Shown here: positions 43,328 through 52,617 of the stretch, one piece after another
Position numbering within the stretch: the stretch's first letter is position 1
How the letters are laid out: each line of letters begins with the position of its first letter
DNA from: Pyrinomonadaceae bacterium
Lineage (GTDB): Bacteria; Acidobacteriota; Blastocatellia; Pyrinomonadales; Pyrinomonadaceae
DNA: 64,000 nucleotides
Direction: 5' to 3'
Assembly: GCA_030841085.1 (NCBI GenBank)
Contig: JAVEDP010000036.1
Coordinates: 1-64,000 of the forward strand
Notes under the pieces: model-generated
What the model saw: the letters and a program-made list of their open reading frames with translations, nothing else
What the model was told of the DNA's origin: nothing
The model's database searches: none
Translations under genes and position numbers: made by a program

Positions 43328-44572
43328 CTAGGTTGCCTGGGTCAGCGCCAGGATCGGATCAAGTCGCGCCGCTTTAAAGGCCGGATAGACGCCGGCAATC
43401 ATTCCGATCAAGGTAGACACAATCAGCGCCAGCAGGATGTAACCAACCGTAATCGTCATGGTGATCGAGGCCAGCGTTGTAATCAACGTCGTCACTCCCC
43501 ATGACAGAAGCAGTCCCAGCACGCCGCCGAGCACGCAAAGAATTGCCGACTCAATTAGAAACTGCAGCAGGATATGCTTCCTCGTCGCGCCCACAGCTTT
43601 GCGCAGCCCCACTTCGAAAGTCCGTTCGGTAACGCTGACCAGCATGATATTCATCACCACGATGCCACCCACGATCAACGTAATCAGCGTAATGGGAACG
43701 ACAACCAGGGCTATACTTCCGGTAAACTGATCGATCTGATTGTTGACATCATCAACGTTCACCAAACCGAAATCGTCTTCCTCATTTCCATTCAACCGGT
43801 GCTTGTTTCTGATGGCGACGCGCGCATCCTCGATCGAGGTTTGAAATGTTTCGCGGTTGCGTCCCTTGCCGTGAATCTGCAAGCCGTTGCGTCCGAAGAT
43901 TTGCAGGTGCGTGGTCACTGGGATGTAGATGTGGCGATCCTGAGAGTCTCCGAAAAAAGAACCGCGCGCTTCCTCAACGCCGACGACACGCATCGGAATT
44001 CCACGGACCTTTAGAATTTTGCCGACCGGATCCGTATTCGGGAAAAACTTTTCCTTGATGTCGTAACCGAGGACTACCACGTACGCTGAACGCTCAACCT
44101 CGCCGGCTGCGATGAAACGCCCGTCCGATATCGTTTTGTCTTCGATGTCGACCATGTTTGCAGTGACGCCGTTGACTATGGCGCCGGGAAACTCAATCGC
44201 ATCCTGTTTCAGATCAGTCATGCCCCGAACGCCGGCGCCGACTTCCGCGCAAGATTTGCAGTGATCACGCACCCACTCAAAGTCGTCCCAGTTAAGTCGC
44301 TTGTTCCGCCGGTTCATGCGTTCAAACTCGTCGTCGGTAAGGCGGCCGGTGGAGGCAATTCGCGCGATCATGAAGTGATTGCTGCCGAGTATCTTCCCCA
44401 CCTTGTCGACAACGTAAGTATTTAAACCGCTAATTGACGCGCCCACAGTCACCACTGAAGCGACGCCGATGATGATGCCGATCAGCGTCAGGAACGCGCG
44501 CAGCTTATGCGCAAAAATCGACTGCAGCGCAATCTTCATGGCGTCGGAAAAAAAAGAAAAAAAGCTTTTCAT
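43328..44572 (-). CDS. MacB/FtsX-type ABC transporter permease
   Basis: The 414-residue protein shares the MacB layout: helix 1 ([19 protein letters not shown]), a periplasmic domain, then C-terminal helices with [19 protein letters not shown]. It is a paralogue of the permease downstream on the same strand, and both genes may form a pair of homologous subunits. No ABC ATPase is present in the neighbourhood, so a partner must be encoded elsewhere. A MITE (43047-43282) separates the two genes and may have disrupted an operon. Confidence 0.88.
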   Translation of the reverse strand: MKSFFSFFSDAMKIALQSIFAHKLRAFLTLIGIIIGVASVVTVGASISGLNTYVVDKVGKILGSNHFMIARIASTGRLTDDEFERMNRRNKRLNWDDFEWVRDHCKSCAEVGAGVRGMTDLKQDAIEFPGAIVNGVTANMVDIEDKTISDGRFIAAGEVERSAYVVVLGYDIKEKFFPNTDPVGKILKVRGIPMRVVGVEEARGSFFGDSQDRHIYIPVTTHLQIFGRNGLQIHGKGRNRETFQTSIEDARVAIRNKHRLNGNEEDDFGLVNVDDVNNQIDQFTGSIALVVVPITLITLIVGGIVVMNIMLVSVTERTFEVGLRKAVGATRKHILLQFLIESAILCVLGGVLGLLLSWGVTTLITTLASITMTITVGYILLALIVSTLIGMIAGVYPAFKAARLDPILALTQAT

Positions 44573-44668
44573 GGAATTGATGACCCGAACCAGTCACAGG
44601 CAACAGGCTGTACGACGGGTCACGCGACAAAGTTTGATCGAGATTTTCGGACACACGTTCTGACGGTT

Positions 44669-44751
44669 GTAAAGCAAACTGTTAGTTTGCGGTGGTTGGT
44701 TTTCACGCACTTGAGTGGTAGCCACCAACGCAAACTAACAGTTTGCTTTAC
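44669..44751. repeat. Long inverted repeat, copy 2
   Basis: The 23-bp arms (44669-44691 and 44729-44751) carry GCAAACTGTTAGTTTGC and are nearly identical to those of the element at 23759-23844; the loop differs. The inner parts GGTGGTTGG and CCACCAACG also pair partly. Confidence 0.85.
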
Positions 44752-44806
44752 AAATACAGTCCGATCCCTATTGAGATAGACGCCGGCCGCGAGGCTTTAT
44801 TAACAG

Positions 44807-46063
44807 TCAAGTGAGTTCAGCCGTCGCGTCTTCCGCGGGTGCAAGCGAAAACTTGTTAGCCCAGCGAACGCGTCCGGTCACCTGCATCGCCACAAACAGC
44901 GTGGCGACCGAGCCGATGGTGATGGCCAAGCCGGTGAATCCCTTCAGGAAAAACGCGTAGGAAAACATGATGAGGTAGACAAACTGGGCGATGGCCGCTT
45001 CGCGACTGGCAAAGTGAAGACCAACCACCAGCCGCAAGTAACTAACCACCAAAAAGATGGAAACTGCGGCCGATATCGCAAACGCGGCGTGGATCGAAAC
45101 ATGATCGACGAGATAGGCAAGCAGTAAATGAAAAGAGAAGAAGGCCGCCGCGAGAAAAAAGTAGTTCATCGGATGAAGCTCAATGCCGCGCATGGTAGTG
45201 ATGATCAGCATGATAAAGAAGAAAAAGAAAAGCGAGACGGGGGCGAAGAAACTGATCTTGCCGGCCAACGGTCCGGGCTGAAGTTTTTCCGGCATCACCA
45301 TCGCGATTTGATAACCGGAAACTAAATTCTTGTACGACCAAACCAAATCCCAGCCGCCGCCACTTTCGTGTTTCTCGGAAGGAGACAGAGTGTTATCGGG
45401 AAAATCGATATCTTTGAAGTTCGTCTTCATCTTCAGATTAAAGTTGCGCACCTGCGAAACGTCTTTACTGCCAAAACTGTAACGCCATTCATTGAGACCT
45501 TGTGAACGATAGCCAACCGCGAGCTGCGCGTTTGCGCCGGCGGCAACTTTGAAAGAACCAGTCGCCGCGTTTTCCTCGTTCCTGATAGCCACCGGCGTGC
45601 CATCAACCGTGAAGACCAGATCGTCGTAAATTGCCTTTGCGGTGGGAAAATTTAGTTTGAAGAAAACGGATTCCTCTTTGTCGCTCGGATTGCGAAAGGT
45701 GTAGTTGCCGGCGAAATTAACTTTGTACGTGCTGTACCACAACAGTCCTTTTTGACGGTGCTCGAGGTCGAGTGCGACGTCTATCGCGCTGCTCTCCAAC
45801 GGCAGCGGCGTGGTCACGGCGTCGTCGATAGTCTTGACGATCTTTTTTCCGTTCTCAGTGCTTTCTTCCTTGCGCGGAACAATGTGTGTGAACGACGCGG
45901 TTGGCGGCGCCTGGTCCTGCGGCGCGCCCCAGGTCGAAGTCACGCTGTTGTCTGAAGAGGCCGCGGAATCATAAGTCCGGGAAAAAATGGTGCCGCCGAG
46001 GATTGCCCAGGCGATGGAGGTGCAGATGAAAATGAAAGCAATGGCAATAATTCGTTTAGTCAC
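44807..46063 (-). CDS. CreD-like inner-membrane protein
   Basis: From the GTG at 46063 the protein has 418 residues. It shows an N-terminal membrane helix (IIAIAFIFICTSIAWAILGG), a periplasmic beta domain, and a C-terminal block of about five helices starting after GKISFFAPVSLFFFFF, the CreD family pattern (also called cell envelope integrity protein). The GTG start is chosen because AAGAGGAG lies 7 nt before it; the ATG at 46114 has no such site and adds 17 residues. It ends a four-gene minus-strand operon with a winged-helix regulator. CreD function is tied to envelope stress and beta-lactam response in other bacteria. Confidence 0.8.
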   Translation of the reverse strand: MTKRIIAIAFIFICTSIAWAILGGTIFSRTYDSAASSDNSVTSTWGAPQDQAPPTASFTHIVPRKEESTENGKKIVKTIDDAVTTPLPLESSAIDVALDLEHRQKGLLWYSTYKVNFAGNYTFRNPSDKEESVFFKLNFPTAKAIYDDLVFTVDGTPVAIRNEENAATGSFKVAAGANAQLAVGYRSQGLNEWRYSFGSKDVSQVRNFNLKMKTNFKDIDFPDNTLSPSEKHESGGGWDLVWSYKNLVSGYQIAMVMPEKLQPGPLAGKISFFAPVSLFFFFFIMLIITTMRGIELHPMNYFFLAAAFFSFHLLLAYLVDHVSIHAAFAISAAVSIFLVVSYLRLVVGLHFASREAAIAQFVYLIMFSYAFFLKGFTGLAITIGSVATLFVAMQVTGRVRWANKFSLAPAEDATAELT

Positions 46064-46187
46064 CTTAATACTCCTCTTAACTGTTTCGTCAACGCGATAA
46101 ATTTCTTCAAGCATTCTGAGTTGACCTACTCAAGCGGAGCAATGTGGCCATCCACATCTCAGCCGCAGTGAAGCACCTGCGTGCGTT

Positions 46188-46874
46188 CTAGATCTGAAAT
46201 CTTGTTTTCTTGTGCAGCAGACTGTTCTCGTGGCCGATCACGAAACGCGTTGGGAACTCGCCTTCATGAATCAACAGAGTAGGACTTTGAATGTCTGCGG
46301 GCAGATCGAAAACGACTGTTGTTTGATAAGTTTCGCCGGGCCGGAGCGGTGTGATGAATGGTCTGCCCGCTTGATTCAATCCTCGCAGGAATCTCTCTGC
46401 TTCGATGTCGGGGAAATACTCCTTTCCCTGAGCATCAACCACGATCAGCACGCGCGAGTTGGGATAAAGCAAACTATCGCCGCGAGTGGGGCCGATGGTC
46501 TTCTCGTCAAAGCGCGTCTTAATCGTAAGCACGCGAAACAATCCATTCGCGCTCAGTTGATTAGGCGCCGTGCCCAGGGTTTTTAGAGTTTGAGAATCCA
46601 TAATGGAGTAAGCGAGATGGCAGTCAATCTCACAAAAATATTTTTCCTCCCCGCGCGCCAGCACTTTCTCGGTGCTGGTCCACGAAAAAAGGAACAGCAA
46701 AGAAAGATACAGCGCGACGATTATCGCGAGCGCCGACGCACCGAGTTTTGTTAACGAAAATCTTTTTGTGAGGAACGAGAAAATCAGCAGCAGCACTAAA
46801 CAAACAATCAGAAATGCAGTGCCCAGGAAGAGCAGGGCGCCGATTGGCGCTGACAGGTTTACGTTGGTGTACAT
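46188..46874 (-). CDS. Hypothetical two-helix membrane protein
   Basis: This 228-residue protein has two membrane helices (~12-35 and ~45-65) and a ~150-residue outer domain, predicted to be beta-rich (RVLIVVDAQGKEYFPDIEAE). It is not recognised. AGGGGGAA precedes the ATG. It lies between the winged-helix regulator and the CreD-like gene, with short gaps, and is probably part of that envelope-stress-like unit. A two-cysteine pattern (YFCEIDCHLAY) follows the second helix. Confidence 0.7.
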   Translation of the reverse strand: MYTNVNLSAPIGALLFLGTAFLIVCLVLLLIFSFLTKRFSLTKLGASALAIIVALYLSLLFLFSWTSTEKVLARGEEKYFCEIDCHLAYSIMDSQTLKTLGTAPNQLSANGLFRVLTIKTRFDEKTIGPTRGDSLLYPNSRVLIVVDAQGKEYFPDIEAERFLRGLNQAGRPFITPLRPGETYQTTVVFDLPADIQSPTLLIHEGEFPTRFVIGHENSLLHKKTRFQI

Positions 46875-46946
46875 TCAATTCCCCCTGGCCACAACAGCGG
46901 TTCAAAGCGCTTTACTAAACAAAGCACCGGGCCAAAAAAAATAAAT

Positions 46947-47345
46947 TCAGCGACTGCGCACTTGCTTGATCAGCGTTTCCATATGGCTGACATAGTTTTC
47001 GAGTGCGCGCTTTCCGTTAGCAGTCAATTTGTATTCCGTTTTCGGCAGGCGCCCTTCGAATGACTTGGTGCAGGCAATGTAGCCGCCGTCTTCCAACTTG
47101 CGAGCGTGCACACTAAGGTTCCCATCCGTGGTGTGCATCAGGTTTTTCAGATCGTTGAAGGTCAGCGATTCGTTGGCAGCCAGCGCGCTGATAATGCCTA
47201 GCCGCATGCGTTCGTGAATCAAGCGGTCGAGCGAATGCGCCGGATGGCTCCCTTTGGCTGCCTGCGGTTCTGCGGCAGCCGGCGCGCCGCTTGTTTCGCG
47301 TTTCTTGTGCGTTGAATGTTTTAGTGCTGCGTTTCTAGCCACCAT
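46947..47345 (-). CDS. Winged-helix transcriptional regulator
   Basis: The 132-residue protein has a Lys/Ala-rich N-terminus, then a winged helix (~45-125): RLGIISALAANESLTFNDLK, DGNLSVHARKLEDGGYI, KTEYKLTANGKRALE. It matches small regulators in the HTH_27/MarR-like group that sense via a partner protein. AGGAGA precedes the ATG, which overlaps the end of the upstream membrane gene by 11 nt, showing tight coupling. It probably controls this operon; no operator was identified. Confidence 0.88.
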   Translation of the reverse strand: MVARNAALKHSTHKKRETSGAPAAAEPQAAKGSHPAHSLDRLIHERMRLGIISALAANESLTFNDLKNLMHTTDGNLSVHARKLEDGGYIACTKSFEGRLPKTEYKLTANGKRALENYVSHMETLIKQVRSR

Positions 47346-47949
47346 ATCTCCTTGCGATAATTACTCCGAAAATAATATGCAAGCCGCCGAAACCGGCAGC
47401 CATGAACCAGTCAGCGAATACCGCCGGCGCGAACAATGTCGCCGCGCCCAGGGCCATGAAGCCCAAACCCATGATCGGCACGACACTCACTGAAAACATT
47501 CCACCTGTGATAACTCCGGTTCCGTAAAGCAACAACCAGAGGCCCGGAATCGCATTCGTCGATCCCGAACGATAAAGCACCAGACTCAGAATCGCGCCGG
47601 CGAGCAGCGGCGGTGACAGACTAAATGCGACTTTACGACCGGGTCCGGAAAGCAAAGGCATCTGGGTCGCGCGTGCCTTGCGGTCCATGGACCAGCCGGC
47701 GATTAGCAAAGCGACGACAGCGTCGGCGACCCAAATCGTGAGCCAGTTCCTAAAGCTCTTCTGCTGAGCGGCAATGAAACCTGACGCCACTCCGGTGATG
47801 CCGATTGCCACTAAACCCCAACCGGAAATGGCTGTGAACGCGGTGGCGCGCTCCATGGTTTCGCGAATGTATTGCAGGTTGTCCATCGCCCGCGTGTGCA
47901 GCGCGGGCGGCTCTTCTTGCGGTTGGGTGACCAGGTGGATTGAGCCCAT
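47335..47949 (-). CDS. Hypothetical multi-pass membrane protein
   Basis: From the ATG at 47949 the protein has 204 residues with five or six helices after a charged N-terminus (YIRETMERAT). It is not recognised. The longer frame to 48165 is possible, but no ribosome site supports it. It overlaps the regulator by 11 nt and so forms a membrane-protein/winged-helix pair that may act as a sensor-repressor module. It is the first gene of the CreD-like operon. Confidence 0.7.
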   Translation of the reverse strand: MGSIHLVTQPQEEPPALHTRAMDNLQYIRETMERATAFTAISGWGLVAIGITGVASGFIAAQQKSFRNWLTIWVADAVVALLIAGWSMDRKARATQMPLLSGPGRKVAFSLSPPLLAGAILSLVLYRSGSTNAIPGLWLLLYGTGVITGGMFSVSVVPIMGLGFMALGAATLFAPAVFADWFMAAGFGGLHIIFGVIIARRYGG

Positions 47950-48183
47950 AAGCGAAGAATAAAGCCGCTCGGTCAATACTGTCAAGTACTTTATATTGTA
48001 AAGAGCCAGCGGCTTTCCTGAAAAGTTTTTGTAAAGCATTTGTATCAATCCAGAAGAAGGGTGTCCTGCCATAGGCGATCTTTGCGAGTAATTCGAACGC
48101 GGAGAAATATTGATCAATCTCACGCTTCCATGATAGGTTCCTCGCGAATCTAATCTCAATCTCACTCAAGCTAGAAGATCACT

Positions 48184-50703
48184 ATGGCAAGTCCCCACCT
48201 CATCGAGTTAGATGAAGCCGCCAGTCGAATTAGACAGGCGTGCGACGGTCGCTCGCCAAACCGACCCTCTCCTTTCTTTTTTATGGTCGGTGCAGGTATT
48301 TCCTTTCCGTCAGTACCGCTTGCGTCGGAAATTGTGTCGCAGTGCAGAAACACGGCGAATGAATATGATCGACGGGACGAGCCGAAATCCAAGGAAGCTA
48401 TCGATTCCTATTCTCATTGGTTTGAGATGGCCTATGGTGAGCCAAACCAACGACAGAGATTTCTGCGGGGCCTGATTGAAGGGAAGCAGATCACTCATGC
48501 AAACTTTCGCCTGGCCCATCTGCTACTGAATAACAGAATTTCAAGCATCGTCGTCACTACGAATTTCGATGATTTTCTGGCAAAGGCTCTGGCGCTATTC
48601 GGCAAGCGACACCTGGTCTGTGATCACCCGCTTACCGTAGGTAGAATTAACCCCACTGAAGCTGACCTGCAGATTGTTCATTTGCACGGCACCTACTGGT
48701 TCTATGATTGCTGTAACCTCCGGGCTGAATTGCAAGACCGCGCGCAGCAATCGCAGCAAACGACAGCAACAATGGCCTCACTTCTGGACATGATCTTGTG
48801 GGATCGTTCCCCACTGGTCATCGGCTACAGCGGCTGGGAGGGCGATGTCTTCATGGATGCGTTTAAGCGTAGGCTCGCCCGGCCACTCGGGAGTAATGCT
48901 TATTGGTTCTGCTTTCAAAGAGCTCAGGTGGAGTCGATGCCGGACTGGTTGAAAAACAATCCGAATATTCGGTTCGTCGTTCCCCGGGAGCGACTGGTGC
49001 GCTCGTCAGGGATCGACGCGACTCAGACAATCGAGCTTGGGAAGACCCGTCCCGAAGGTGGACAACAGATCAAGCCTAAGACAACTGGGGAAGATGACGT
49101 TCCCTCGTTACCCGCGGATAAAGTTTTTGACAGACTGATCCGAGCTTTCAATCTGGAGGCCCCCACACTTACCAGGGATCCTTTAGAGTTTCTTGCTACC
49201 CAACTCGATGAGTCATTACCCAAAGATGAAGCCAGCGACAAAGACGCCGACATCTATGCAATTAAGAACGTTATCGAACGCGTGAGAAGAGCGAAGGTAA
49301 GGGAGACTGAAGAAATTAGTGCCGCGGGTGCTGAGTCAGCGGAGTCTTCATTTGAAGAACTAAGAGATGCGTTGCGACGTGCTGATTATCGCAATGCTAT
49401 AAAATTGGCGATTCAAATTCCGTCTGCGGGCCTGTCTGTCGAGGCACTCAAGGAATTGTCAGAAGCGGCGTGGTTGGCGGCTACAAAACTCAATGACAAT
49501 TCCGAGGAAGAGGTTCTTGCCTATGACCTGTTCATTTCCATTTCAGGCAGGCTATCGAAGCTCTCGCCCGCTGCCGGCCCTATAGACCATGAACATGTGG
49601 CGCGGGCGTTATTCAACAAAGGCTTTTCGCTTGATGCGCTGAATCGTCGCGATGAAGCCCTTACGGCATACAACGAAGTGGTACGGCGGTACGGCGGCGC
49701 ATTGGATGTGGGTTTACGTGAGTTAGTAGCGAACGCATTATTAAATAAGGGTTTCTGTCTTGGAGAGCTGAATCGGCCGGAGGAGGAACTCACGGCATAC
49801 GACGAACTGTTTCACCGGTTTGACCGAGCTTCTGAGGGGAAGTTACGTGTATCAATAGCGCAAGCGTTGGTAAACAAGGGACTCACGCTCATGAAGCTAA
49901 ACCGCCATCAGGACGAACTAACGGCCTACGACGAAGTGGTAGAAAGGTACGGTGACTCCCTGGAGACAGAGTTAGTTCGACCGGTAGCGGCCGCATTATT
50001 CAACCGGGCTATCACTCTCGGGGCGCTGGAGCGCAGTGCAGAAGCGCTTGCGGCTTATGACGAAGTGGTGCGGCGCTATGCCGCGATGTCAGAAACGGGA
50101 TTACGTGAGGTGGTCGCACAAGCATTATTAAACAAAGCTTTTACACTGCGTGATTTAGATCGAAGTGAGGAGGCGCTCGCGACGTACGAGGAAGTAGCAC
50201 GCTTGTACGGTGACGCACCGGAAGCCTCGATGGTTGAGCATGTCGCGAGAGCTTTGGCAATCAAAGGCTTCACACTTACAAAGTTGAATCGCATTGAAGA
50301 AGGAATGGCCGTATTCAATCAGTTAATCAACCGGTATAGCAACGCCGGCGAAGTGGGATTACAAGAATTGGTAGGGTCTGCACATAATGCTATTGGATTT
50401 CAATTAATTATTCAGGCGAAGGCCTTGCGGCTGGTTCGTGACGAAAATTCAGCTCAAGAGAAACTAAAACTGGCTCATGAAAATCTAACTGCCGCGCTAA
50501 AACAAGCTCCTGATGATCCAGTGATATTAGGGAACCAGGCATATGCGATGTTCTTGTCGGGTCAAAAAGCTGAGAGCGAGGAAGTACTTCGTCGCGCCAT
50601 TCTCCTCGGTGGGGACAAGACCAGGCGAGAAGAGTTAGAAGACGCTAATATCAATCGGCTCCCCGAGGACGACGAGTTTTCTGAAATGGTGCGTTCCCTC
50701 TAG
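48184..50703 (+). CDS. SIR2-TPR protein (putative defence effector)
   Basis: This 839-residue protein begins with a SIR2-like domain: MVGAGIS (34-40), VTTNFDDFL (124-132, with Asn127 and Asp129), IVHLHGTYWF (His166, His168) and VIGYSGWEGD (~217-226). After a linker (~290-430) come seven or so tetratricopeptide-type repeats with a ~46-residue period (ALFNKGFSL, EALTAYNEVVRRYG and their copies) up to ~730. SIR2 plus a repeat sensor is a known anti-phage design: the repeats sense, and SIR2 removes NAD+. No partner gene is adjacent. The gene is divergent from the CreD-like operon and is not part of the tRNA island. Confidence 0.82.
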   Translation: MASPHLIELDEAASRIRQACDGRSPNRPSPFFFMVGAGISFPSVPLASEIVSQCRNTANEYDRRDEPKSKEAIDSYSHWFEMAYGEPNQRQRFLRGLIEGKQITHANFRLAHLLLNNRISSIVVTTNFDDFLAKALALFGKRHLVCDHPLTVGRINPTEADLQIVHLHGTYWFYDCCNLRAELQDRAQQSQQTTATMASLLDMILWDRSPLVIGYSGWEGDVFMDAFKRRLARPLGSNAYWFCFQRAQVESMPDWLKNNPNIRFVVPRERLVRSSGIDATQTIELGKTRPEGGQQIKPKTTGEDDVPSLPADKVFDRLIRAFNLEAPTLTRDPLEFLATQLDESLPKDEASDKDADIYAIKNVIERVRRAKVRETEEISAAGAESAESSFEELRDALRRADYRNAIKLAIQIPSAGLSVEALKELSEAAWLAATKLNDNSEEEVLAYDLFISISGRLSKLSPAAGPIDHEHVARALFNKGFSLDALNRRDEALTAYNEVVRRYGGALDVGLRELVANALLNKGFCLGELNRPEEELTAYDELFHRFDRASEGKLRVSIAQALVNKGLTLMKLNRHQDELTAYDEVVERYGDSLETELVRPVAAALFNRAITLGALERSAEALAAYDEVVRRYAAMSETGLREVVAQALLNKAFTLRDLDRSEEALATYEEVARLYGDAPEASMVEHVARALAIKGFTLTKLNRIEEGMAVFNQLINRYSNAGEVGLQELVGSAHNAIGFQLIIQAKALRLVRDENSAQEKLKLAHENLTAALKQAPDDPVILGNQAYAMFLSGQKAESEEVLRRAILLGGDKTRREELEDANINRLPEDDEFSEMVRSL

Positions 50704-50879
50704 TCCCCGAAAGTCACCCGAGCGAACAGCCATTCCCACGGTTCTCTGGAACCTCCCAAAGCTTGCATCGGACGATCAGATCTTCCCGCCAAAGTAGTCT
50801 CAATCGAACTCTCGGAACAACTGGATGAATTGCGGCTAGGTGGAGTTGGTTGTTTATTGGATAATCTGACCGCAAAATC

Positions 50880-52463
50880 ATGAGCGTGCAAACGATAGTT
50901 TCCCAGCATGAACAGCAGCGTGAGATTGTTTCTTACGATCCGGGCACCGGCGCCGAGATCGGCCGCGCGCCGCTGTCTTCAGCTGAAGATGTAAAAGCGG
51001 CGGTCGAACGTGCTCGCAACGTGCAACCGGCCTGGGCCAATCTGTCTTTCCGCGAACGGCGTCGAGTGATCCTGCGCGCCCGCGCACTGCTGCTCCAGGA
51101 CGCTGACGAGATTGCCCAACTAATTTCTCGAGAAACGGGAAAGCCGGTGGCGGAAGCTCTGGCGATGGAGATCGTGCCGACGCTTGATGCAATGCACTAC
51201 TTTGCCCACGCCTCAGAAAATCTTTTGCGACCACAAAGAATTGACATTGGGCAATATGGTTTGATGGGCCGCTCGTCGCGTCTCATCTTCAAGCCGCTGG
51301 GTGTGGTTGGAATTATTTCGCCCTGGAACTTTCCGCTGGCGACTCCTGCTCAAGAGGTTGTCATGGCGTTGATGGCAGGGAATGCGGTCGTTCTAAAACC
51401 AAGTGAATTGACGCCGTTGATTGCGCTGAAGATTGGCGACCTCTTCACGCGCGCGGGTCTCACCGCTGGGTTGTTGGAAATTCTGACTGGCGATGGATCA
51501 ACCGGCGCGGCGCTGGTTGATGCGCGGGTCGATAAAATAATGTTCACCGGCAGCGTAGCGACGGGAAAACGCGTGGCTGAAGCAGCCGCGAAGTATCTGA
51601 CGCCGGTGGTGCTCGAACTTGGCGGCAAAGATCCGATGATCGTTTTGGAAGATGCCGATACTAATAATGCAGCGCGCGGCGCGGTCTGGGGTGCGTTTGC
51701 AAATTCCGGCCAGGCATGCGCGTCTGTCGAGCGTTGTTACGTGCAGGAATCGATCGCGCACAAATTCATTGAGCGTGTACTCGCGGAAACTAAAGCCCTG
51801 AAGCAAGGTTTGGGTTCAGACCCGGCGATAGATGTTGGTTCGATGTCGAACGAACGCCAGTTACAAATCGTTTCTGAGCACGTAGACGATGCGAAAGCAC
51901 GCGGTGCGCAAGTGCTGACCGGCGGCCGGCGTGCCACGAATCTTCGCGGATTATTTTACGAGCCGACTGTGCTGACGAACGTCGATCATCGTATGACGAT
52001 AATGCGCGATGAAACGTTTGGCCCGGTGCTGCCGGTGATGACTTTCAAGACTGAAGCCGAAGCAATCGATCTCGCGAACGACAGTCTCTATGGCCTGACG
52101 GCGAGCGTATGGACCAGGAACATCTCCAGGGGAAAACGTATTGCCGCGCTCGTTCACGCCGGCACCGTGATGGTCAACGAAGTTGTCTACACCCACGGCA
52201 TCGCGCAAACGCCTTGGGGCGGCATCAAGGAAAGTGGTTACGGCCGCACGCATGGCCGCATGGGACTGCTGGAGTTAGTGAACACTCAACACGTTCACGT
52301 GAATCGCATCACTTTTCTTCCCGATCTCTGGTGGTTCCGCTACAGCGTCGCCGCGAACAAATTGTTTCACGGCCTGGCAAACAACTTCACCAGCGGTTCT
52401 GTCGTCAGGACGTCGCGCCTGTTGCCGGGCCTGGTTCGCAGACTCTTCGAGAATCGCGAATAA
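50880..52463 (+). CDS. NAD(P)-dependent aldehyde dehydrogenase
   Basis: The 527-residue protein has all hallmarks of the family: GNAVVLKPSELTP, FTGSVATGKRV, general base Glu246 in ELGGKDP and catalytic Cys280 in NSGQACAS. The final ~40 residues (WWFRYSVAANKLFHGL) form a hydrophobic, basic tail as in fatty-aldehyde-like members. It oxidises an aldehyde to a carboxylate with NAD(P)+. The substrate is not clear; succinate semialdehyde or long-chain aldehydes are possible. No clear ribosome site precedes the ATG. Confidence 0.92.
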   Translation: MSVQTIVSQHEQQREIVSYDPGTGAEIGRAPLSSAEDVKAAVERARNVQPAWANLSFRERRRVILRARALLLQDADEIAQLISRETGKPVAEALAMEIVPTLDAMHYFAHASENLLRPQRIDIGQYGLMGRSSRLIFKPLGVVGIISPWNFPLATPAQEVVMALMAGNAVVLKPSELTPLIALKIGDLFTRAGLTAGLLEILTGDGSTGAALVDARVDKIMFTGSVATGKRVAEAAAKYLTPVVLELGGKDPMIVLEDADTNNAARGAVWGAFANSGQACASVERCYVQESIAHKFIERVLAETKALKQGLGSDPAIDVGSMSNERQLQIVSEHVDDAKARGAQVLTGGRRATNLRGLFYEPTVLTNVDHRMTIMRDETFGPVLPVMTFKTEAEAIDLANDSLYGLTASVWTRNISRGKRIAALVHAGTVMVNEVVYTHGIAQTPWGGIKESGYGRTHGRMGLLELVNTQHVHVNRITFLPDLWWFRYSVAANKLFHGLANNFTSGSVVRTSRLLPGLVRRLFENRE

Positions 52464-52617
52464 ATCGAGCCGCGAAGAGCTTTTGCTGCAACCCATCGTC
52501 CTCCCATGCAATAAATCTTGCATAAAAATCCGCTGAATTGTATAGTCGCGCCTCACGAGCAAGGTGGGGAATCCTCAGCTCACAACCCTTAATGTCCGAA
52601 TAAATTCTGGAGGGAAG

